From Deltaproteobacteria bacterium RBG_13_52_11 (GTDB lineage: Bacteria > Desulfobacterota > B13-G15 > RBG-16-54-18), in assembly GCA_001797745.1 (NCBI GenBank), contig MGQF01000055.1:1-13915 (forward strand): a stretch of 13,915 nucleotides of DNA, in the 5' to 3' direction. Numbering within the stretch: the stretch's first letter is position 1; the number at the start of each line of letters is the position of its first letter. The notes under the pieces are model-generated. The model was not told the origin of the DNA, did no database searches, and worked only from the letters and a program-made list of their open reading frames with translations. The translations under genes and the position numbers were made by a program. Below, piece after piece: positions 1 to 5,624 of this stretch.

Positions 1-765
1 CCCCTGCCCGCCATAGGTGTCGACGATGATCTTGCGCCCCGTCATCCCGCAGTCAGCCAAGGGGCCGCCGGTTACGAACCTGCCGGTGGTGTTGATGTAG
101 TATTTGGTATCCTTATCCCTCAGCCCTTCAGGTATGACGTGTTTGACCACCTCCTCGATGATCCCCTCTCTGAGCACTTCGTTCTTGACATCCGGCGTGT
201 GCTGGGCGGCGATGACGACGGAGTCCACACGCTGTGGTTTCCCGTCGATGTACTGGACCGTCACCTGGGACTTGCCGTCAGGGCGCAGGAAGTCGAGGAT
301 ATTTGTCTTGCGGGCCGTGGCCAGCCGCTTGGTAAGTGCATGGGCAAAGGCAATAGTCATGGGCATGAGCTCAGGGGTTTCATTACAGGCGTAGCCGACC
401 ATGAGGCCCTGGTCGCCGGCCCCCTGCTCCTCTCCGTTGACCCCCCTGGCGATGTCCGGGGATTGCTGATCGATAGAGGTAAGTACCGAGCAGGTCTCCC
501 AGTCGAAGCCCATCGCCGAGTCGTTGTACCCGATCTCCTTGATGGTTCCCCGTGCGATGGCGGGCATGTCCGCGTAGCACTCGGTGGTGATCTCCCCGGC
601 TATAAAGACGAGCCCGGTGGTCACGAGACATTCACAGGCGACCCTCCCGCGGGGGTCTTCTTTGATGATGGCATCGAGAATGGCGTCGGAGATCTGATCA
701 GCCACCTTGTCGGGATGCCCCTCCGTCACCGACTCGGAGGTGAACAAAAAGTTGGTCATAGCCAT
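1..765 (-). CDS. metK: S-adenosylmethionine synthetase, 3' end outside window
   Basis: Makes S-adenosylmethionine from methionine and ATP in the cytoplasm. The window holds the first 255 codons of a protein usually about 385-400 residues long; the stop lies beyond the left edge. Visible family motifs are TEGHPDKVADQISDAILDA near residues 14-32, which carries the ATP-site His17, the glycine-rich GAGDQG at 115-120 followed by LMVGYACNETPELMP, and GMTGRKIIVDTYGG close to the cut. The ATG at 765 was chosen because AGGAGG at 775-780 lies 9 nt upstream. A second in-frame ATG at 759 would leave a 15-nt spacer. It follows ptsI by 25 bp with no terminator and no room for a SAM riboswitch, so it is probably co-transcribed with the PTS genes. 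Identification is secure; only the missing C-terminus limits it. Confidence 0.97.
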   Translation of the reverse strand, partial: MAMTNFLFTSESVTEGHPDKVADQISDAILDAIIKEDPRGRVACECLVTTGLVFIAGEITTECYADMPAIARGTIKEIGYNDSAMGFDWETCSVLTSIDQQSPDIARGVNGEEQGAGDQGLMVGYACNETPELMPMTIAFAHALTKRLATARKTNILDFLRPDGKSQVTVQYIDGKPQRVDSVVIAAQHTPDVKNEVLREGIIEEVVKHVIPEGLRDKDTKYYINTTGRFVTGGPLADCGMTGRKIIVDTYGGQG

Positions 766-790
766 ATACCTGTTCCTCCTTTTTCCTTCT

Positions 791-2575
791 TTATTCCGTA
801 CATTGAATGAAGTCCTCTGGAAATCGTTCGGCCATCTTCTCCCGGATGAACTGCTCGGTTTCTCGAGCAGTGGAAAACTCCAAGACCTTCCTCAGGATAC
901 CATCGCCTTCGGTACGGGTGGATTGCCGCAGGACCTTTTTCACCCGGGGTATGGCGATGGGGTGCATACTCAACTCATCGAGTTCCAATCCCAAGAATAT
1001 GAGGGTGTAGAGTGGATCGGCGGCCATCTCCCCGCAGATCCCCACCTCAATCCCCTCCTCATGGGCGACGTCCACCACCCTTTTTATATTTCGCACGATG
1101 GCTGGGTGGAGGGGTTCGTAAAGATAAGATACATGTTCGTTTACCCGATCGATGGCCAGGGAGTACTGGATGAGGTCATTGGTACCGATGCTGAAGAAGT
1201 CGGCCTCGCGGGCGAGGATATCAGCGGTGATGACGGCAGAGGGGATCTCGATCATAACCCCCAGGGGGATCTCCGGATCGAAGGCGATTCCGCGGGTCCT
1301 CAGCTCATCTTTGACATCCTCCAGGATGGCCTTCACCTCTCGGAGTTCCTCCACCCCGGAGATCATGGGCAGCAGGATCTTGACCTTGCCATAGATACTG
1401 GCCCGCAAGATACCCCGCAGCTGCGCCTTAAAGATATCCGGCTCCATGAGACAGAACCGAATGGCCCTCAGACCCATGGCTGGATTCATCTCCTCGGCCA
1501 GCTCAAGGTGGGACGCAAACTTATCCCCCCCCAGGTCGAGGGTCCTGATGGTGGCAGGGTACGGAGCGATCTCCTCGGCCAGTCGTCTGTAGACCTGAAA
1601 GTGCTCCTCCTCATCGGGGAGGGTCTTTCTGTTCAAATAGAGGTATTCGGTGCGATACAGCCCTATCCCCTCGGCTCCGTACTGGATGACGGCGGGGACC
1701 TCTTCGATGAGTTCTATATTGGCCTGCAGGGTGAGGTGGTATCCGTCTTGGGTCTCCGCTTTGAGAGGCGAATACTTGAGCAGTTCCCGCTCGAGATAGC
1801 GGTAGTGCTGTTGTTTGATGTGATATGAATTGATGGTTGCCAGCGAGGGATCGACGATGACCACCCCTTCGGTCCCATCGACGATGATCGTCTCTCCCCC
1901 GCGCACATAGGTCGTGATGTCTTCCAACCCCACGACCGCGGGGATCTCGAGGGAGCGGGAGACGATGGCCGTATGAGATGTCTTTCCTCCTATATCGGTG
2001 ACGAAGCCGATCACCCTTTGGAGGTTTAACTGAATGGTATCCGCGGGGGAGAGATCGTGGGCCACGACGATCATATTTTCCTTGAGATCCTCGATAGCCC
2101 GGAGTTCCCCTCCAATGAGGTTCCTGAGAATCCTCTCCACCACATGTTTGATGTCCTCTTTCCTCTCTTTCAGGTACTCGTCTTCGATGGCGTCGAAGGC
2201 CTCGGCGATCTTGTCCAAGGTGGCCTTGAGGGCCCACTCGGTGTTCACGAGCCGCTCTTTGATCATCTTAATGGTTTCATCCCGCAACATCCGGTCTTCC
2301 ATCAACTTGAGGTGGACATCGAGGATGTAGGAGTGTTGTCTGAACCCCTTTTCCACGATCCGCTGCTTGACCTCCTCCAGTTCCCCCTTCGATTTTTCGA
2401 TGGCCGCTTCGAACCGCTTAACCTCGGAAATCACCTGATCCACCGTCACCCTGCGGGGGATGAACGTTGTACGCTGGCGCTCCAGGGGCGCGGCCTTTCC
2501 GATGATGATCCCCGGGGAGACCCCGATCCCCTTAAGGACCTTCTCTTCGCTAGTGGACAGTGTGCTCTTTTTCAC
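791..2575 (-). CDS. ptsI: PTS Enzyme I (PEP-protein phosphotransferase)
   Basis: Takes phosphate from phosphoenolpyruvate onto its own histidine and passes it to HPr, starting the phosphotransferase relay in the cytoplasm. The protein has about 594 residues, slightly longer than the usual 570-575. It has the N-terminal HPr-binding helices, the phospho-histidine motif GGKTSHTAI with His201, the PEP-binding barrel (RTEYLYL, TLDLGGDKF) and the active-site Cys514 in GICGEMAADP. It starts directly with the EI fold and has no GAF domain, so it is ordinary EI rather than the nitrogen-type PtsP. No ATG is available. GTG at 2575 (8 nt after GAGGG at 2584-2588) or TTG at 2578 (5 nt after it) are the candidate starts. 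Its start overlaps ptsH by about 26 nt, which suggests translational coupling with its partner HPr. Confidence 0.97.
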   Translation of the reverse strand: MKKSTLSTSEEKVLKGIGVSPGIIIGKAAPLERQRTTFIPRRVTVDQVISEVKRFEAAIEKSKGELEEVKQRIVEKGFRQHSYILDVHLKLMEDRMLRDETIKMIKERLVNTEWALKATLDKIAEAFDAIEDEYLKERKEDIKHVVERILRNLIGGELRAIEDLKENMIVVAHDLSPADTIQLNLQRVIGFVTDIGGKTSHTAIVSRSLEIPAVVGLEDITTYVRGGETIIVDGTEGVVIVDPSLATINSYHIKQQHYRYLERELLKYSPLKAETQDGYHLTLQANIELIEEVPAVIQYGAEGIGLYRTEYLYLNRKTLPDEEEHFQVYRRLAEEIAPYPATIRTLDLGGDKFASHLELAEEMNPAMGLRAIRFCLMEPDIFKAQLRGILRASIYGKVKILLPMISGVEELREVKAILEDVKDELRTRGIAFDPEIPLGVMIEIPSAVITADILAREADFFSIGTNDLIQYSLAIDRVNEHVSYLYEPLHPAIVRNIKRVVDVAHEEGIEVGICGEMAADPLYTLIFLGLELDELSMHPIAIPRVKKVLRQSTRTEGDGILRKVLEFSTARETEQFIREKMAERFPEDFIQCTE

Positions 2576-2840
2576 CAAATTTACCCTCGATCAGTTTGCT
2601 TATCTCCTCAATGGCTTTTTTGGCATCCCTTCCCTTGGCCCTGACCACGATCTTCGAACCTTGCCCGGCGGCGAGCAATAAGAGACCCATGATACTCTTC
2701 GCGTTGGCCTCGATCCCATTTTTATCCACCGTGATGGTGGACTCGAAGTTGCTGGCTACCTGGACCACCATATTGGCTGCTCGGGCATGGAGGCCCAGTT
2801 TATTCTTAATAATGAGAATGCGTTCCTCAACCAACTCCAC
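2550..2840 (-). CDS. ptsH: Phosphocarrier protein HPr
   Basis: Small carrier that accepts phosphate from Enzyme I on histidine and gives it to EIIA proteins. At 96 residues it is a little longer than the usual 85-90. The catalytic His18 sits in NKLGLHARAA; the more common form is GLHARPA. The regulatory serine is Ser49 in KSIMG, the target of HPr kinase/phosphorylase, whose gene is encoded four genes upstream in the same cluster. Both sites being intact implies the protein is controlled on His and on Ser. The GTG start shares its G with the TAG stop of the preceding EIIA gene (TAGTG), and GGGGAG lies 8 nt upstream. Its 3' end overlaps ptsI. Confidence 0.97.
   Translation of the reverse strand: MELVEERILIIKNKLGLHARAANMVVQVASNFESTITVDKNGIEANAKSIMGLLLLAAGQGSKIVVRAKGRDAKKAIEEISKLIEGKFGEKEHTVH
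2584..2588 (-). promoter_or_regulatory. Ribosome binding site for ptsI inside ptsH
   Basis: Reads GAGGG on the minus strand within the ptsH coding region, 5 nt before TTG 2578 and 8 nt before GTG 2575. No ATG is available nearby, so ptsI must use a non-ATG start. Confidence 0.65.
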
Positions 2841-3268
2841 TATTGCTTCTCCCCTGCTGTATTGCGCTCCATGATCTCACTGGCCAGGTGGATGTTTTTT
2901 TGCCCGTACGATTTAATAAACGAGGCCAGCTCATCGAGCGTCTTTTCCTCCCGCAGGGTGGACAACTTGATCAACATCGGGAGGTTGAGCCCCGTCACGA
3001 TTTCCACCTTCCCCTTCTCCTGAAAGGAGAGGCTGATATTGGAAGGGGTGCCTCCGAACATATCAGTCAATATCAAGACCCCTATTCCCATATCCACTTT
3101 TTTGATGCCCTTCTTGATCCTCTTTTCCACCTCTTCTATCTGATCGGAAGGATCGATGGAAATGGGCTCTATCCCCTCTACACTGCCGACGATCTGTTGC
3201 GTGGCCATGAGGAACTCATCAGCCAAGGCCGAGTGGGTAACGATGACGACCCCAATCATCTTTTTCAT
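2840..3268 (-). CDS. PTS EIIA component, mannose/fructose family
   Basis: Cytoplasmic EIIA-Man fold protein of 142 residues that accepts phosphate from HPr. The N-terminus IGVVIVTHSALADEF carries the phospho-acceptor His12, and LTDMFGGTPSN is the family's signature loop. It stands alone as a single IIA domain: no IIB, IIC or IID gene follows, although manXYZ systems normally have them. In this context it is more likely a regulatory output of the relay than part of a transporter. The ATG at 3268 begins 1 nt after the rapZ TGA, and a GAGG just before that stop can serve as ribosome binding site. The overlap of stop and start with ptsH argues for co-expression. The actual target is not visible from sequence. 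Confidence 0.93.
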   Translation of the reverse strand: MKKMIGVVIVTHSALADEFLMATQQIVGSVEGIEPISIDPSDQIEEVEKRIKKGIKKVDMGIGVLILTDMFGGTPSNISLSFQEKGKVEIVTGLNLPMLIKLSTLREEKTLDELASFIKSYGQKNIHLASEIMERNTAGEKQ

Positions 3269-3269
3269 A

Positions 3270-4226
3270 TCAACCTCGTTCTATATCTCGGTGTCTGACC
3301 GTGACCTCTTTGCCCTGTTGGCCCACCATGGAAGCCAAGTGCTCGGTGATCACAACCGAACGGTGTTTTCCCCCGGTACAGCCGATGGCGATGGTCAAGT
3401 AAGACTTCCCTTCCTTTTCATACAGGGGAATGAGATATTCGATCATCTCGCTGAACCGGTGGAGAAACTCGGTGGTCTCCTTCTGCTTCAGGACATAGTC
3501 CCTGACCTTCTTATCCTTGCCGGTGAGACCTCGAAGCTCCCTGATGAAAAAGGGGTTGGGCAAGAGACGAACGTCCATCACGATATCGGCCTCTACTGGT
3601 AATCCATAGCTGTAGCCGAAGGAGAGGAGGGTTGCCTTCATCCCCTTGGCCGGTGAGGTCATCAGACGCTCCATGATGATACCCCGCAGTTGGTGGACGT
3701 TGAGGTCCGAGGTATCGATGACTTCATCGGCGATCTCCCTGAGAAAGGCCATTTCACCCCGTTCCTCTTTCACCGCATCAGGCAGGGTAATACCCTGCTC
3801 CTTTTCCACGGGATGGCTGCGCCTGGTCTCGCTGTAGCGTCTGATCAGCACCTCGTTCGACGATTCGAGAAAAAGTATCTTTATCTCATGTCCTTTTCCC
3901 CTGAGGTCTTGGATGACTTTTTGAAAATCTTCCAGAAATTCCTTTCCCCTAATGTCCACTGCAATGGCCACCCTCGAGAGCCCCCCCGTGGAATGCTGAC
4001 AGAGTTCGATAAAGGTGGGAATAAGGATAGCCGGCATATTGTCTATGCAATAAAATCCGCTATCCTCCAAGGCCCTCATCGCCGTAGACTTGCCTGACCC
4101 CGAAAGGCCGCTGATGATCGTTATCTGCAGCGGTTTCACACCGTGCTCTGCCAAAGCTGTATGTTCGATTCTATCCCCTCTTTTTAAGGTTCTTGAGGAG
4201 TTCCCGTTCGAATTCTCTGGCTGCAT
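3270..4226 (-). CDS. rapZ: RapZ (YvcJ family) RNase adapter / P-loop regulator
   Basis: The family is a nucleotide-binding adapter. In E. coli it binds small RNAs and guides RNase E to control glucosamine-6-phosphate synthase; in other bacteria the role is less clear. Seen here: Walker A GLSGSGKS at about residues 40-47, DSGFYCIDNMP typical of the family, and a C-terminal domain with GCTGGKHRSV at 282-291, implicated in metabolite/RNA binding. The start is uncertain. ATG at 4226 has GAGGGG at 4232-4237 with a 5-nt spacer, the same spacing as other genes here, but gives 318 residues and overlaps hprK by 56 nt. GTG at 4139 gives 289 residues, the usual family length, with only a weak ribosome binding site. 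A still longer frame to 4274 seems unlikely. It lies between hprK and the EIIA gene, a common association with PTS regulators. Confidence 0.93.
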   Translation of the reverse strand: MQPENSNGNSSRTLKRGDRIEHTALAEHGVKPLQITIISGLSGSGKSTAMRALEDSGFYCIDNMPAILIPTFIELCQHSTGGLSRVAIAVDIRGKEFLEDFQKVIQDLRGKGHEIKILFLESSNEVLIRRYSETRRSHPVEKEQGITLPDAVKEERGEMAFLREIADEVIDTSDLNVHQLRGIIMERLMTSPAKGMKATLLSFGYSYGLPVEADIVMDVRLLPNPFFIRELRGLTGKDKKVRDYVLKQKETTEFLHRFSEMIEYLIPLYEKEGKSYLTIAIGCTGGKHRSVVITEHLASMVGQQGKEVTVRHRDIERG

Positions 4227-4713
4227 GATATCCCCTCTTCTTGAGGAGGTAATCCCTGGCAGCCACCTCCACAATGGCAGTCAGGTTTCTACCCGGCCTG
4301 ACAGGAATCCTCTTACGGGGGATCTCCACCTCCATGATCGTATAGGTCTCCTCCTCCAACCCCACGCGGTCATTGATACATTCTTCCGTGTCCACCAGTT
4401 CGATGACGAGTTCGATTTGTTTTTTTTCGCTGGTGGCTGATATACCAAAGAGCTTCTCGATATCAATGATACCAAGCCCCCTGATCTCCATGTGATGCCG
4501 GCCCAGTTCGTGGCTGAAGCCATAGAGGGCTCCTTCGCTGTCCTTCTCTATCTGGATAAGGTCGTCCGCCACGAGGCGATGTCCATGCATGACGAGGTCG
4601 AGGGCGCACTCCGTTTTGCCTACGCCGCTCTTGCCCATGATGAGGACCCCCACCCCAAGGACATCGACCAAGACACCATGCAGACTGATGCGGAGGTGTT
4701 TGCCCTGCGCCAT
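4171..4713 (-). CDS. hprK: HPr kinase/phosphorylase, catalytic domain only
   Basis: Phosphorylates and dephosphorylates HPr on its regulatory serine (Ser49 of the HPr encoded at 2550-2840). It has only 180 residues, against about 310 for the two-domain enzyme. It begins right at the C-terminal kinase domain: His12 in LHGVLVD, P-loop GKSGVGKTE at 27-35 with Lys33, catalytic Asp50-Asp51 in RLVADD, Glu76 in EIRGLGIID, and PVRPGRNL at 137-144. The spacing of these residues matches, with a constant offset of about 128, the numbering I recall for the Lactobacillus casei enzyme, so catalysis should be intact and the N-terminal domain is cleanly missing. The P-loop has GK where GD is usual. The ATG at 4713 follows GGGAGG closely and the ptsN stop by 9 nt, in the same reading frame. 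Short HprK forms are known, notably in Alphaproteobacteria. Confidence 0.93.
   Translation of the reverse strand: MAQGKHLRISLHGVLVDVLGVGVLIMGKSGVGKTECALDLVMHGHRLVADDLIQIEKDSEGALYGFSHELGRHHMEIRGLGIIDIEKLFGISATSEKKQIELVIELVDTEECINDRVGLEEETYTIMEVEIPRKRIPVRPGRNLTAIVEVAARDYLLKKRGYHAAREFERELLKNLKKRG
4232..4237 (-). promoter_or_regulatory. Candidate ribosome binding site for rapZ inside hprK
   Basis: Reads GAGGGG on the minus strand, 5 nt before the ATG at 4226. A copy of the same 11-mer (AAGAGGGGATA) recurs 57 bp downstream at 4172-4182 at the hprK end, but no usable start follows that copy at a suitable distance. The site favours the long rapZ start over GTG 4139. Confidence 0.55.
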
Positions 4714-4722
4714 GATCCTCCC

Positions 4723-5193
4723 TTATGGTAACTCGTAGCGCTTATCCTCTTCGGCGATGAGGCGGTAGAGCTCTTCCTTGGAGGTGGCCTCCATCAACCG
4801 CTTCCTCAATCGGACGTCCTTTAAGAGTCGTGATAGCCTGGCCAAGGCCTGGAGGTGCTCGCCGGCGCTATCTTGCGGGGCAAACAATAAGAAGAAGAGA
4901 TGGGATGGTTTTTCATCAATGGACTGAAAGTCAATGCCTTCTCTTTTGCGGCCAAAGGAACAGATGACTTTCTTTATCTCCTTCAGCTTGCCATGGGGGA
5001 TGGCGATGCCGTCCCCAATACCCGTACTGCCCAACCGCTCTCTTTCCAGGAGGACCTGCACGGGCCTCTCTTTGTCCGCCAGCCTGCCGTGCTCGACCAA
5101 GACAGAGACCAGCTCCTCCAAGACACCCTTCTTATCCCGGGATGTGAGTTCCTCTACGATGGAGTCCGCGTCCAATATATCCGTTATTTTCAT
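4723..5193 (-). CDS. ptsN: PTS EIIA-Ntr, nitrogen regulatory protein
   Basis: Regulatory EIIA of the nitrogen PTS. It is phosphorylated by an HPr-type carrier and acts by binding partner proteins rather than moving sugar. At 156 residues it has the family's usual length. The phospho-acceptor His67 lies in GIGDGIAIPHGKL, with the family's STGIGDGIAIPH context, and FFLLFAPQDSAGEHLQ is the expected second signature. The ATG at 5193 has GGGGAGG very close upstream, 13 bp after hpf. Its position behind rpoN and hpf is the classic arrangement in proteobacteria. The TAA stop is followed three codons later, in the same frame, by the ATG of hprK. Confidence 0.96.
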   Translation of the reverse strand: MKITDILDADSIVEELTSRDKKGVLEELVSVLVEHGRLADKERPVQVLLERERLGSTGIGDGIAIPHGKLKEIKKVICSFGRKREGIDFQSIDEKPSHLFFLLFAPQDSAGEHLQALARLSRLLKDVRLRKRLMEATSKEELYRLIAEEDKRYELP

Positions 5194-5206
5194 CGCCTCC
5201 CCTTGT

Positions 5207-5521
5207 TCAAGGTGACCACGGTTGTCGTCTCTTCGGACGTTTTGACTTGTCCAATTGCTTCTTGATTTGACGCTCTATCTTATCCACGACACTATCGACA
5301 GCAGCATGGATGTCCTCCATGTTCTCTATCCCGTGTATGGTAGTACCATTGCCGGCCACGATGTTCACTTCTATTGTATGTCTGAACTTTTCCGTTGAGA
5401 TGACCACATGGGCCTCCACAGGTTCTTGGAGATATTTTCTTACCTTTTGGAGCTTCTCTCCGATATATGCCTTTAAGGGAGGTGTGGGCTCCGTGTGTCT
5501 GAAGGTTATATTGATCTGCAT
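5207..5521 (-). CDS. hpf: Ribosome hibernation promoting factor, short form
   Basis: Binds the 30S decoding region to inactivate or dimerise ribosomes in slow growth. The chosen ATG at 5521 gives 104 residues beginning MQINITFRHTEPT, the normal N-terminus of the HPF/YfiA fold, and is preceded by GGAGGT at 5526-5531 with correct spacing. A longer reading back to 5617 would run through the promoter and is not credible. The single domain lacks the C-terminal dimerisation tail of long HPF, so it is the short form. The C-terminus is strongly basic (KKQLDKSKRPKRRQPW), which suits rRNA contact. It is the first gene after the promoter at 5568-5596, so it is likely expressed independently of the Lpt/rpoN genes. 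Confidence 0.95.
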   Translation of the reverse strand: MQINITFRHTEPTPPLKAYIGEKLQKVRKYLQEPVEAHVVISTEKFRHTIEVNIVAGNGTTIHGIENMEDIHAAVDSVVDKIERQIKKQLDKSKRPKRRQPWSP

Positions 5522-5525
5522 CTGT

Positions 5526-5531
5526 ACCTCC
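5526..5531 (-). promoter_or_regulatory. Ribosome binding site that sets the hpf start
   Basis: Reads GGAGGT on the minus strand, with 5 nt between GGAGG and the ATG at 5521. It excludes the longer open reading frame that runs upstream through the promoter. Confidence 0.85.
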
Positions 5532-5567
5532 GTTCGTTCGTGTTCGGCATTTGTTGTGAAACTTAAA

Positions 5568-5596
5568 ATCTTAGCTAAAGAGGGAAGGGTTGTCAA
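5568..5596 (-). promoter_or_regulatory. Sigma-70 type promoter upstream of hpf
   Basis: On the minus strand the gap between rpoN and hpf has TTGACA (5591-5596), a spacer of exactly 17 nt, and TAAGAT (5568-5573). That is a perfect -35 and a -10 with one mismatch to TATAAT. The predicted transcript would begin near 5561, leaving a leader of about 40 nt that ends in the hpf ribosome binding site. It sits in the only gap above 25 bp in the window, which makes chance occurrence less likely. It probably drives hpf, ptsN, hprK, rapZ, the EIIA gene, ptsH, ptsI and perhaps metK. Confidence 0.8.
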
Positions 5597-5607
5597 GGCA
5601 ATTGCCT
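5596..5607. promoter_or_regulatory. Perfect 12-bp palindrome next to the hpf -35 box
   Basis: AGGCAATTGCCT reads the same on both strands and overlaps the first base of the TTGACA element. A dyad in this position suits an operator for a dimeric regulator, but no second copy was noticed and the binding protein is unknown. There is no T-run after it and no loop, so it is not a Rho-independent terminator for rpoN. Confidence 0.4.
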
Positions 5608-5624
5608 CCCCAGGCACAGTGATC

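Noticed and set aside
766..790. SAM riboswitch before metK
   Set aside because: The gap is only 25 bp and contains just the ribosome binding site.
139..810. Long plus-strand open frame of 223 codons opposite metK
   Set aside because: Antisense to the conserved MetK frame, low-complexity and without recognisable motifs; it also runs across the metK ribosome binding site.
707..1828. Plus-strand open frame of 373 codons opposite ptsI
   Set aside because: It is a mirror of the strongly conserved Enzyme I frame and shows no motifs; long antisense frames are common in GC-rich genes.
1611..2237. Minus-strand open frame of 208 codons in another frame of ptsI
   Set aside because: Arg/His/Pro-rich translation typical of an out-of-frame reading; the EI frame covers it fully.
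5531..5545. Tandem GAAC units in the hpf leader
   Set aside because: Only about three 4-base units; too short to call a repeat element.
5506..5550. 14-codon upstream open frame in the hpf leader, overlapping the hpf start
   Set aside because: There is no ribosome binding site before its ATG and the peptide is featureless; it is probably chance.
5522..5624. Terminator after rpoN
   Set aside because: The only dyad, AGGCAATTGCCT, has no loop and no following T-run; it suits an operator better.
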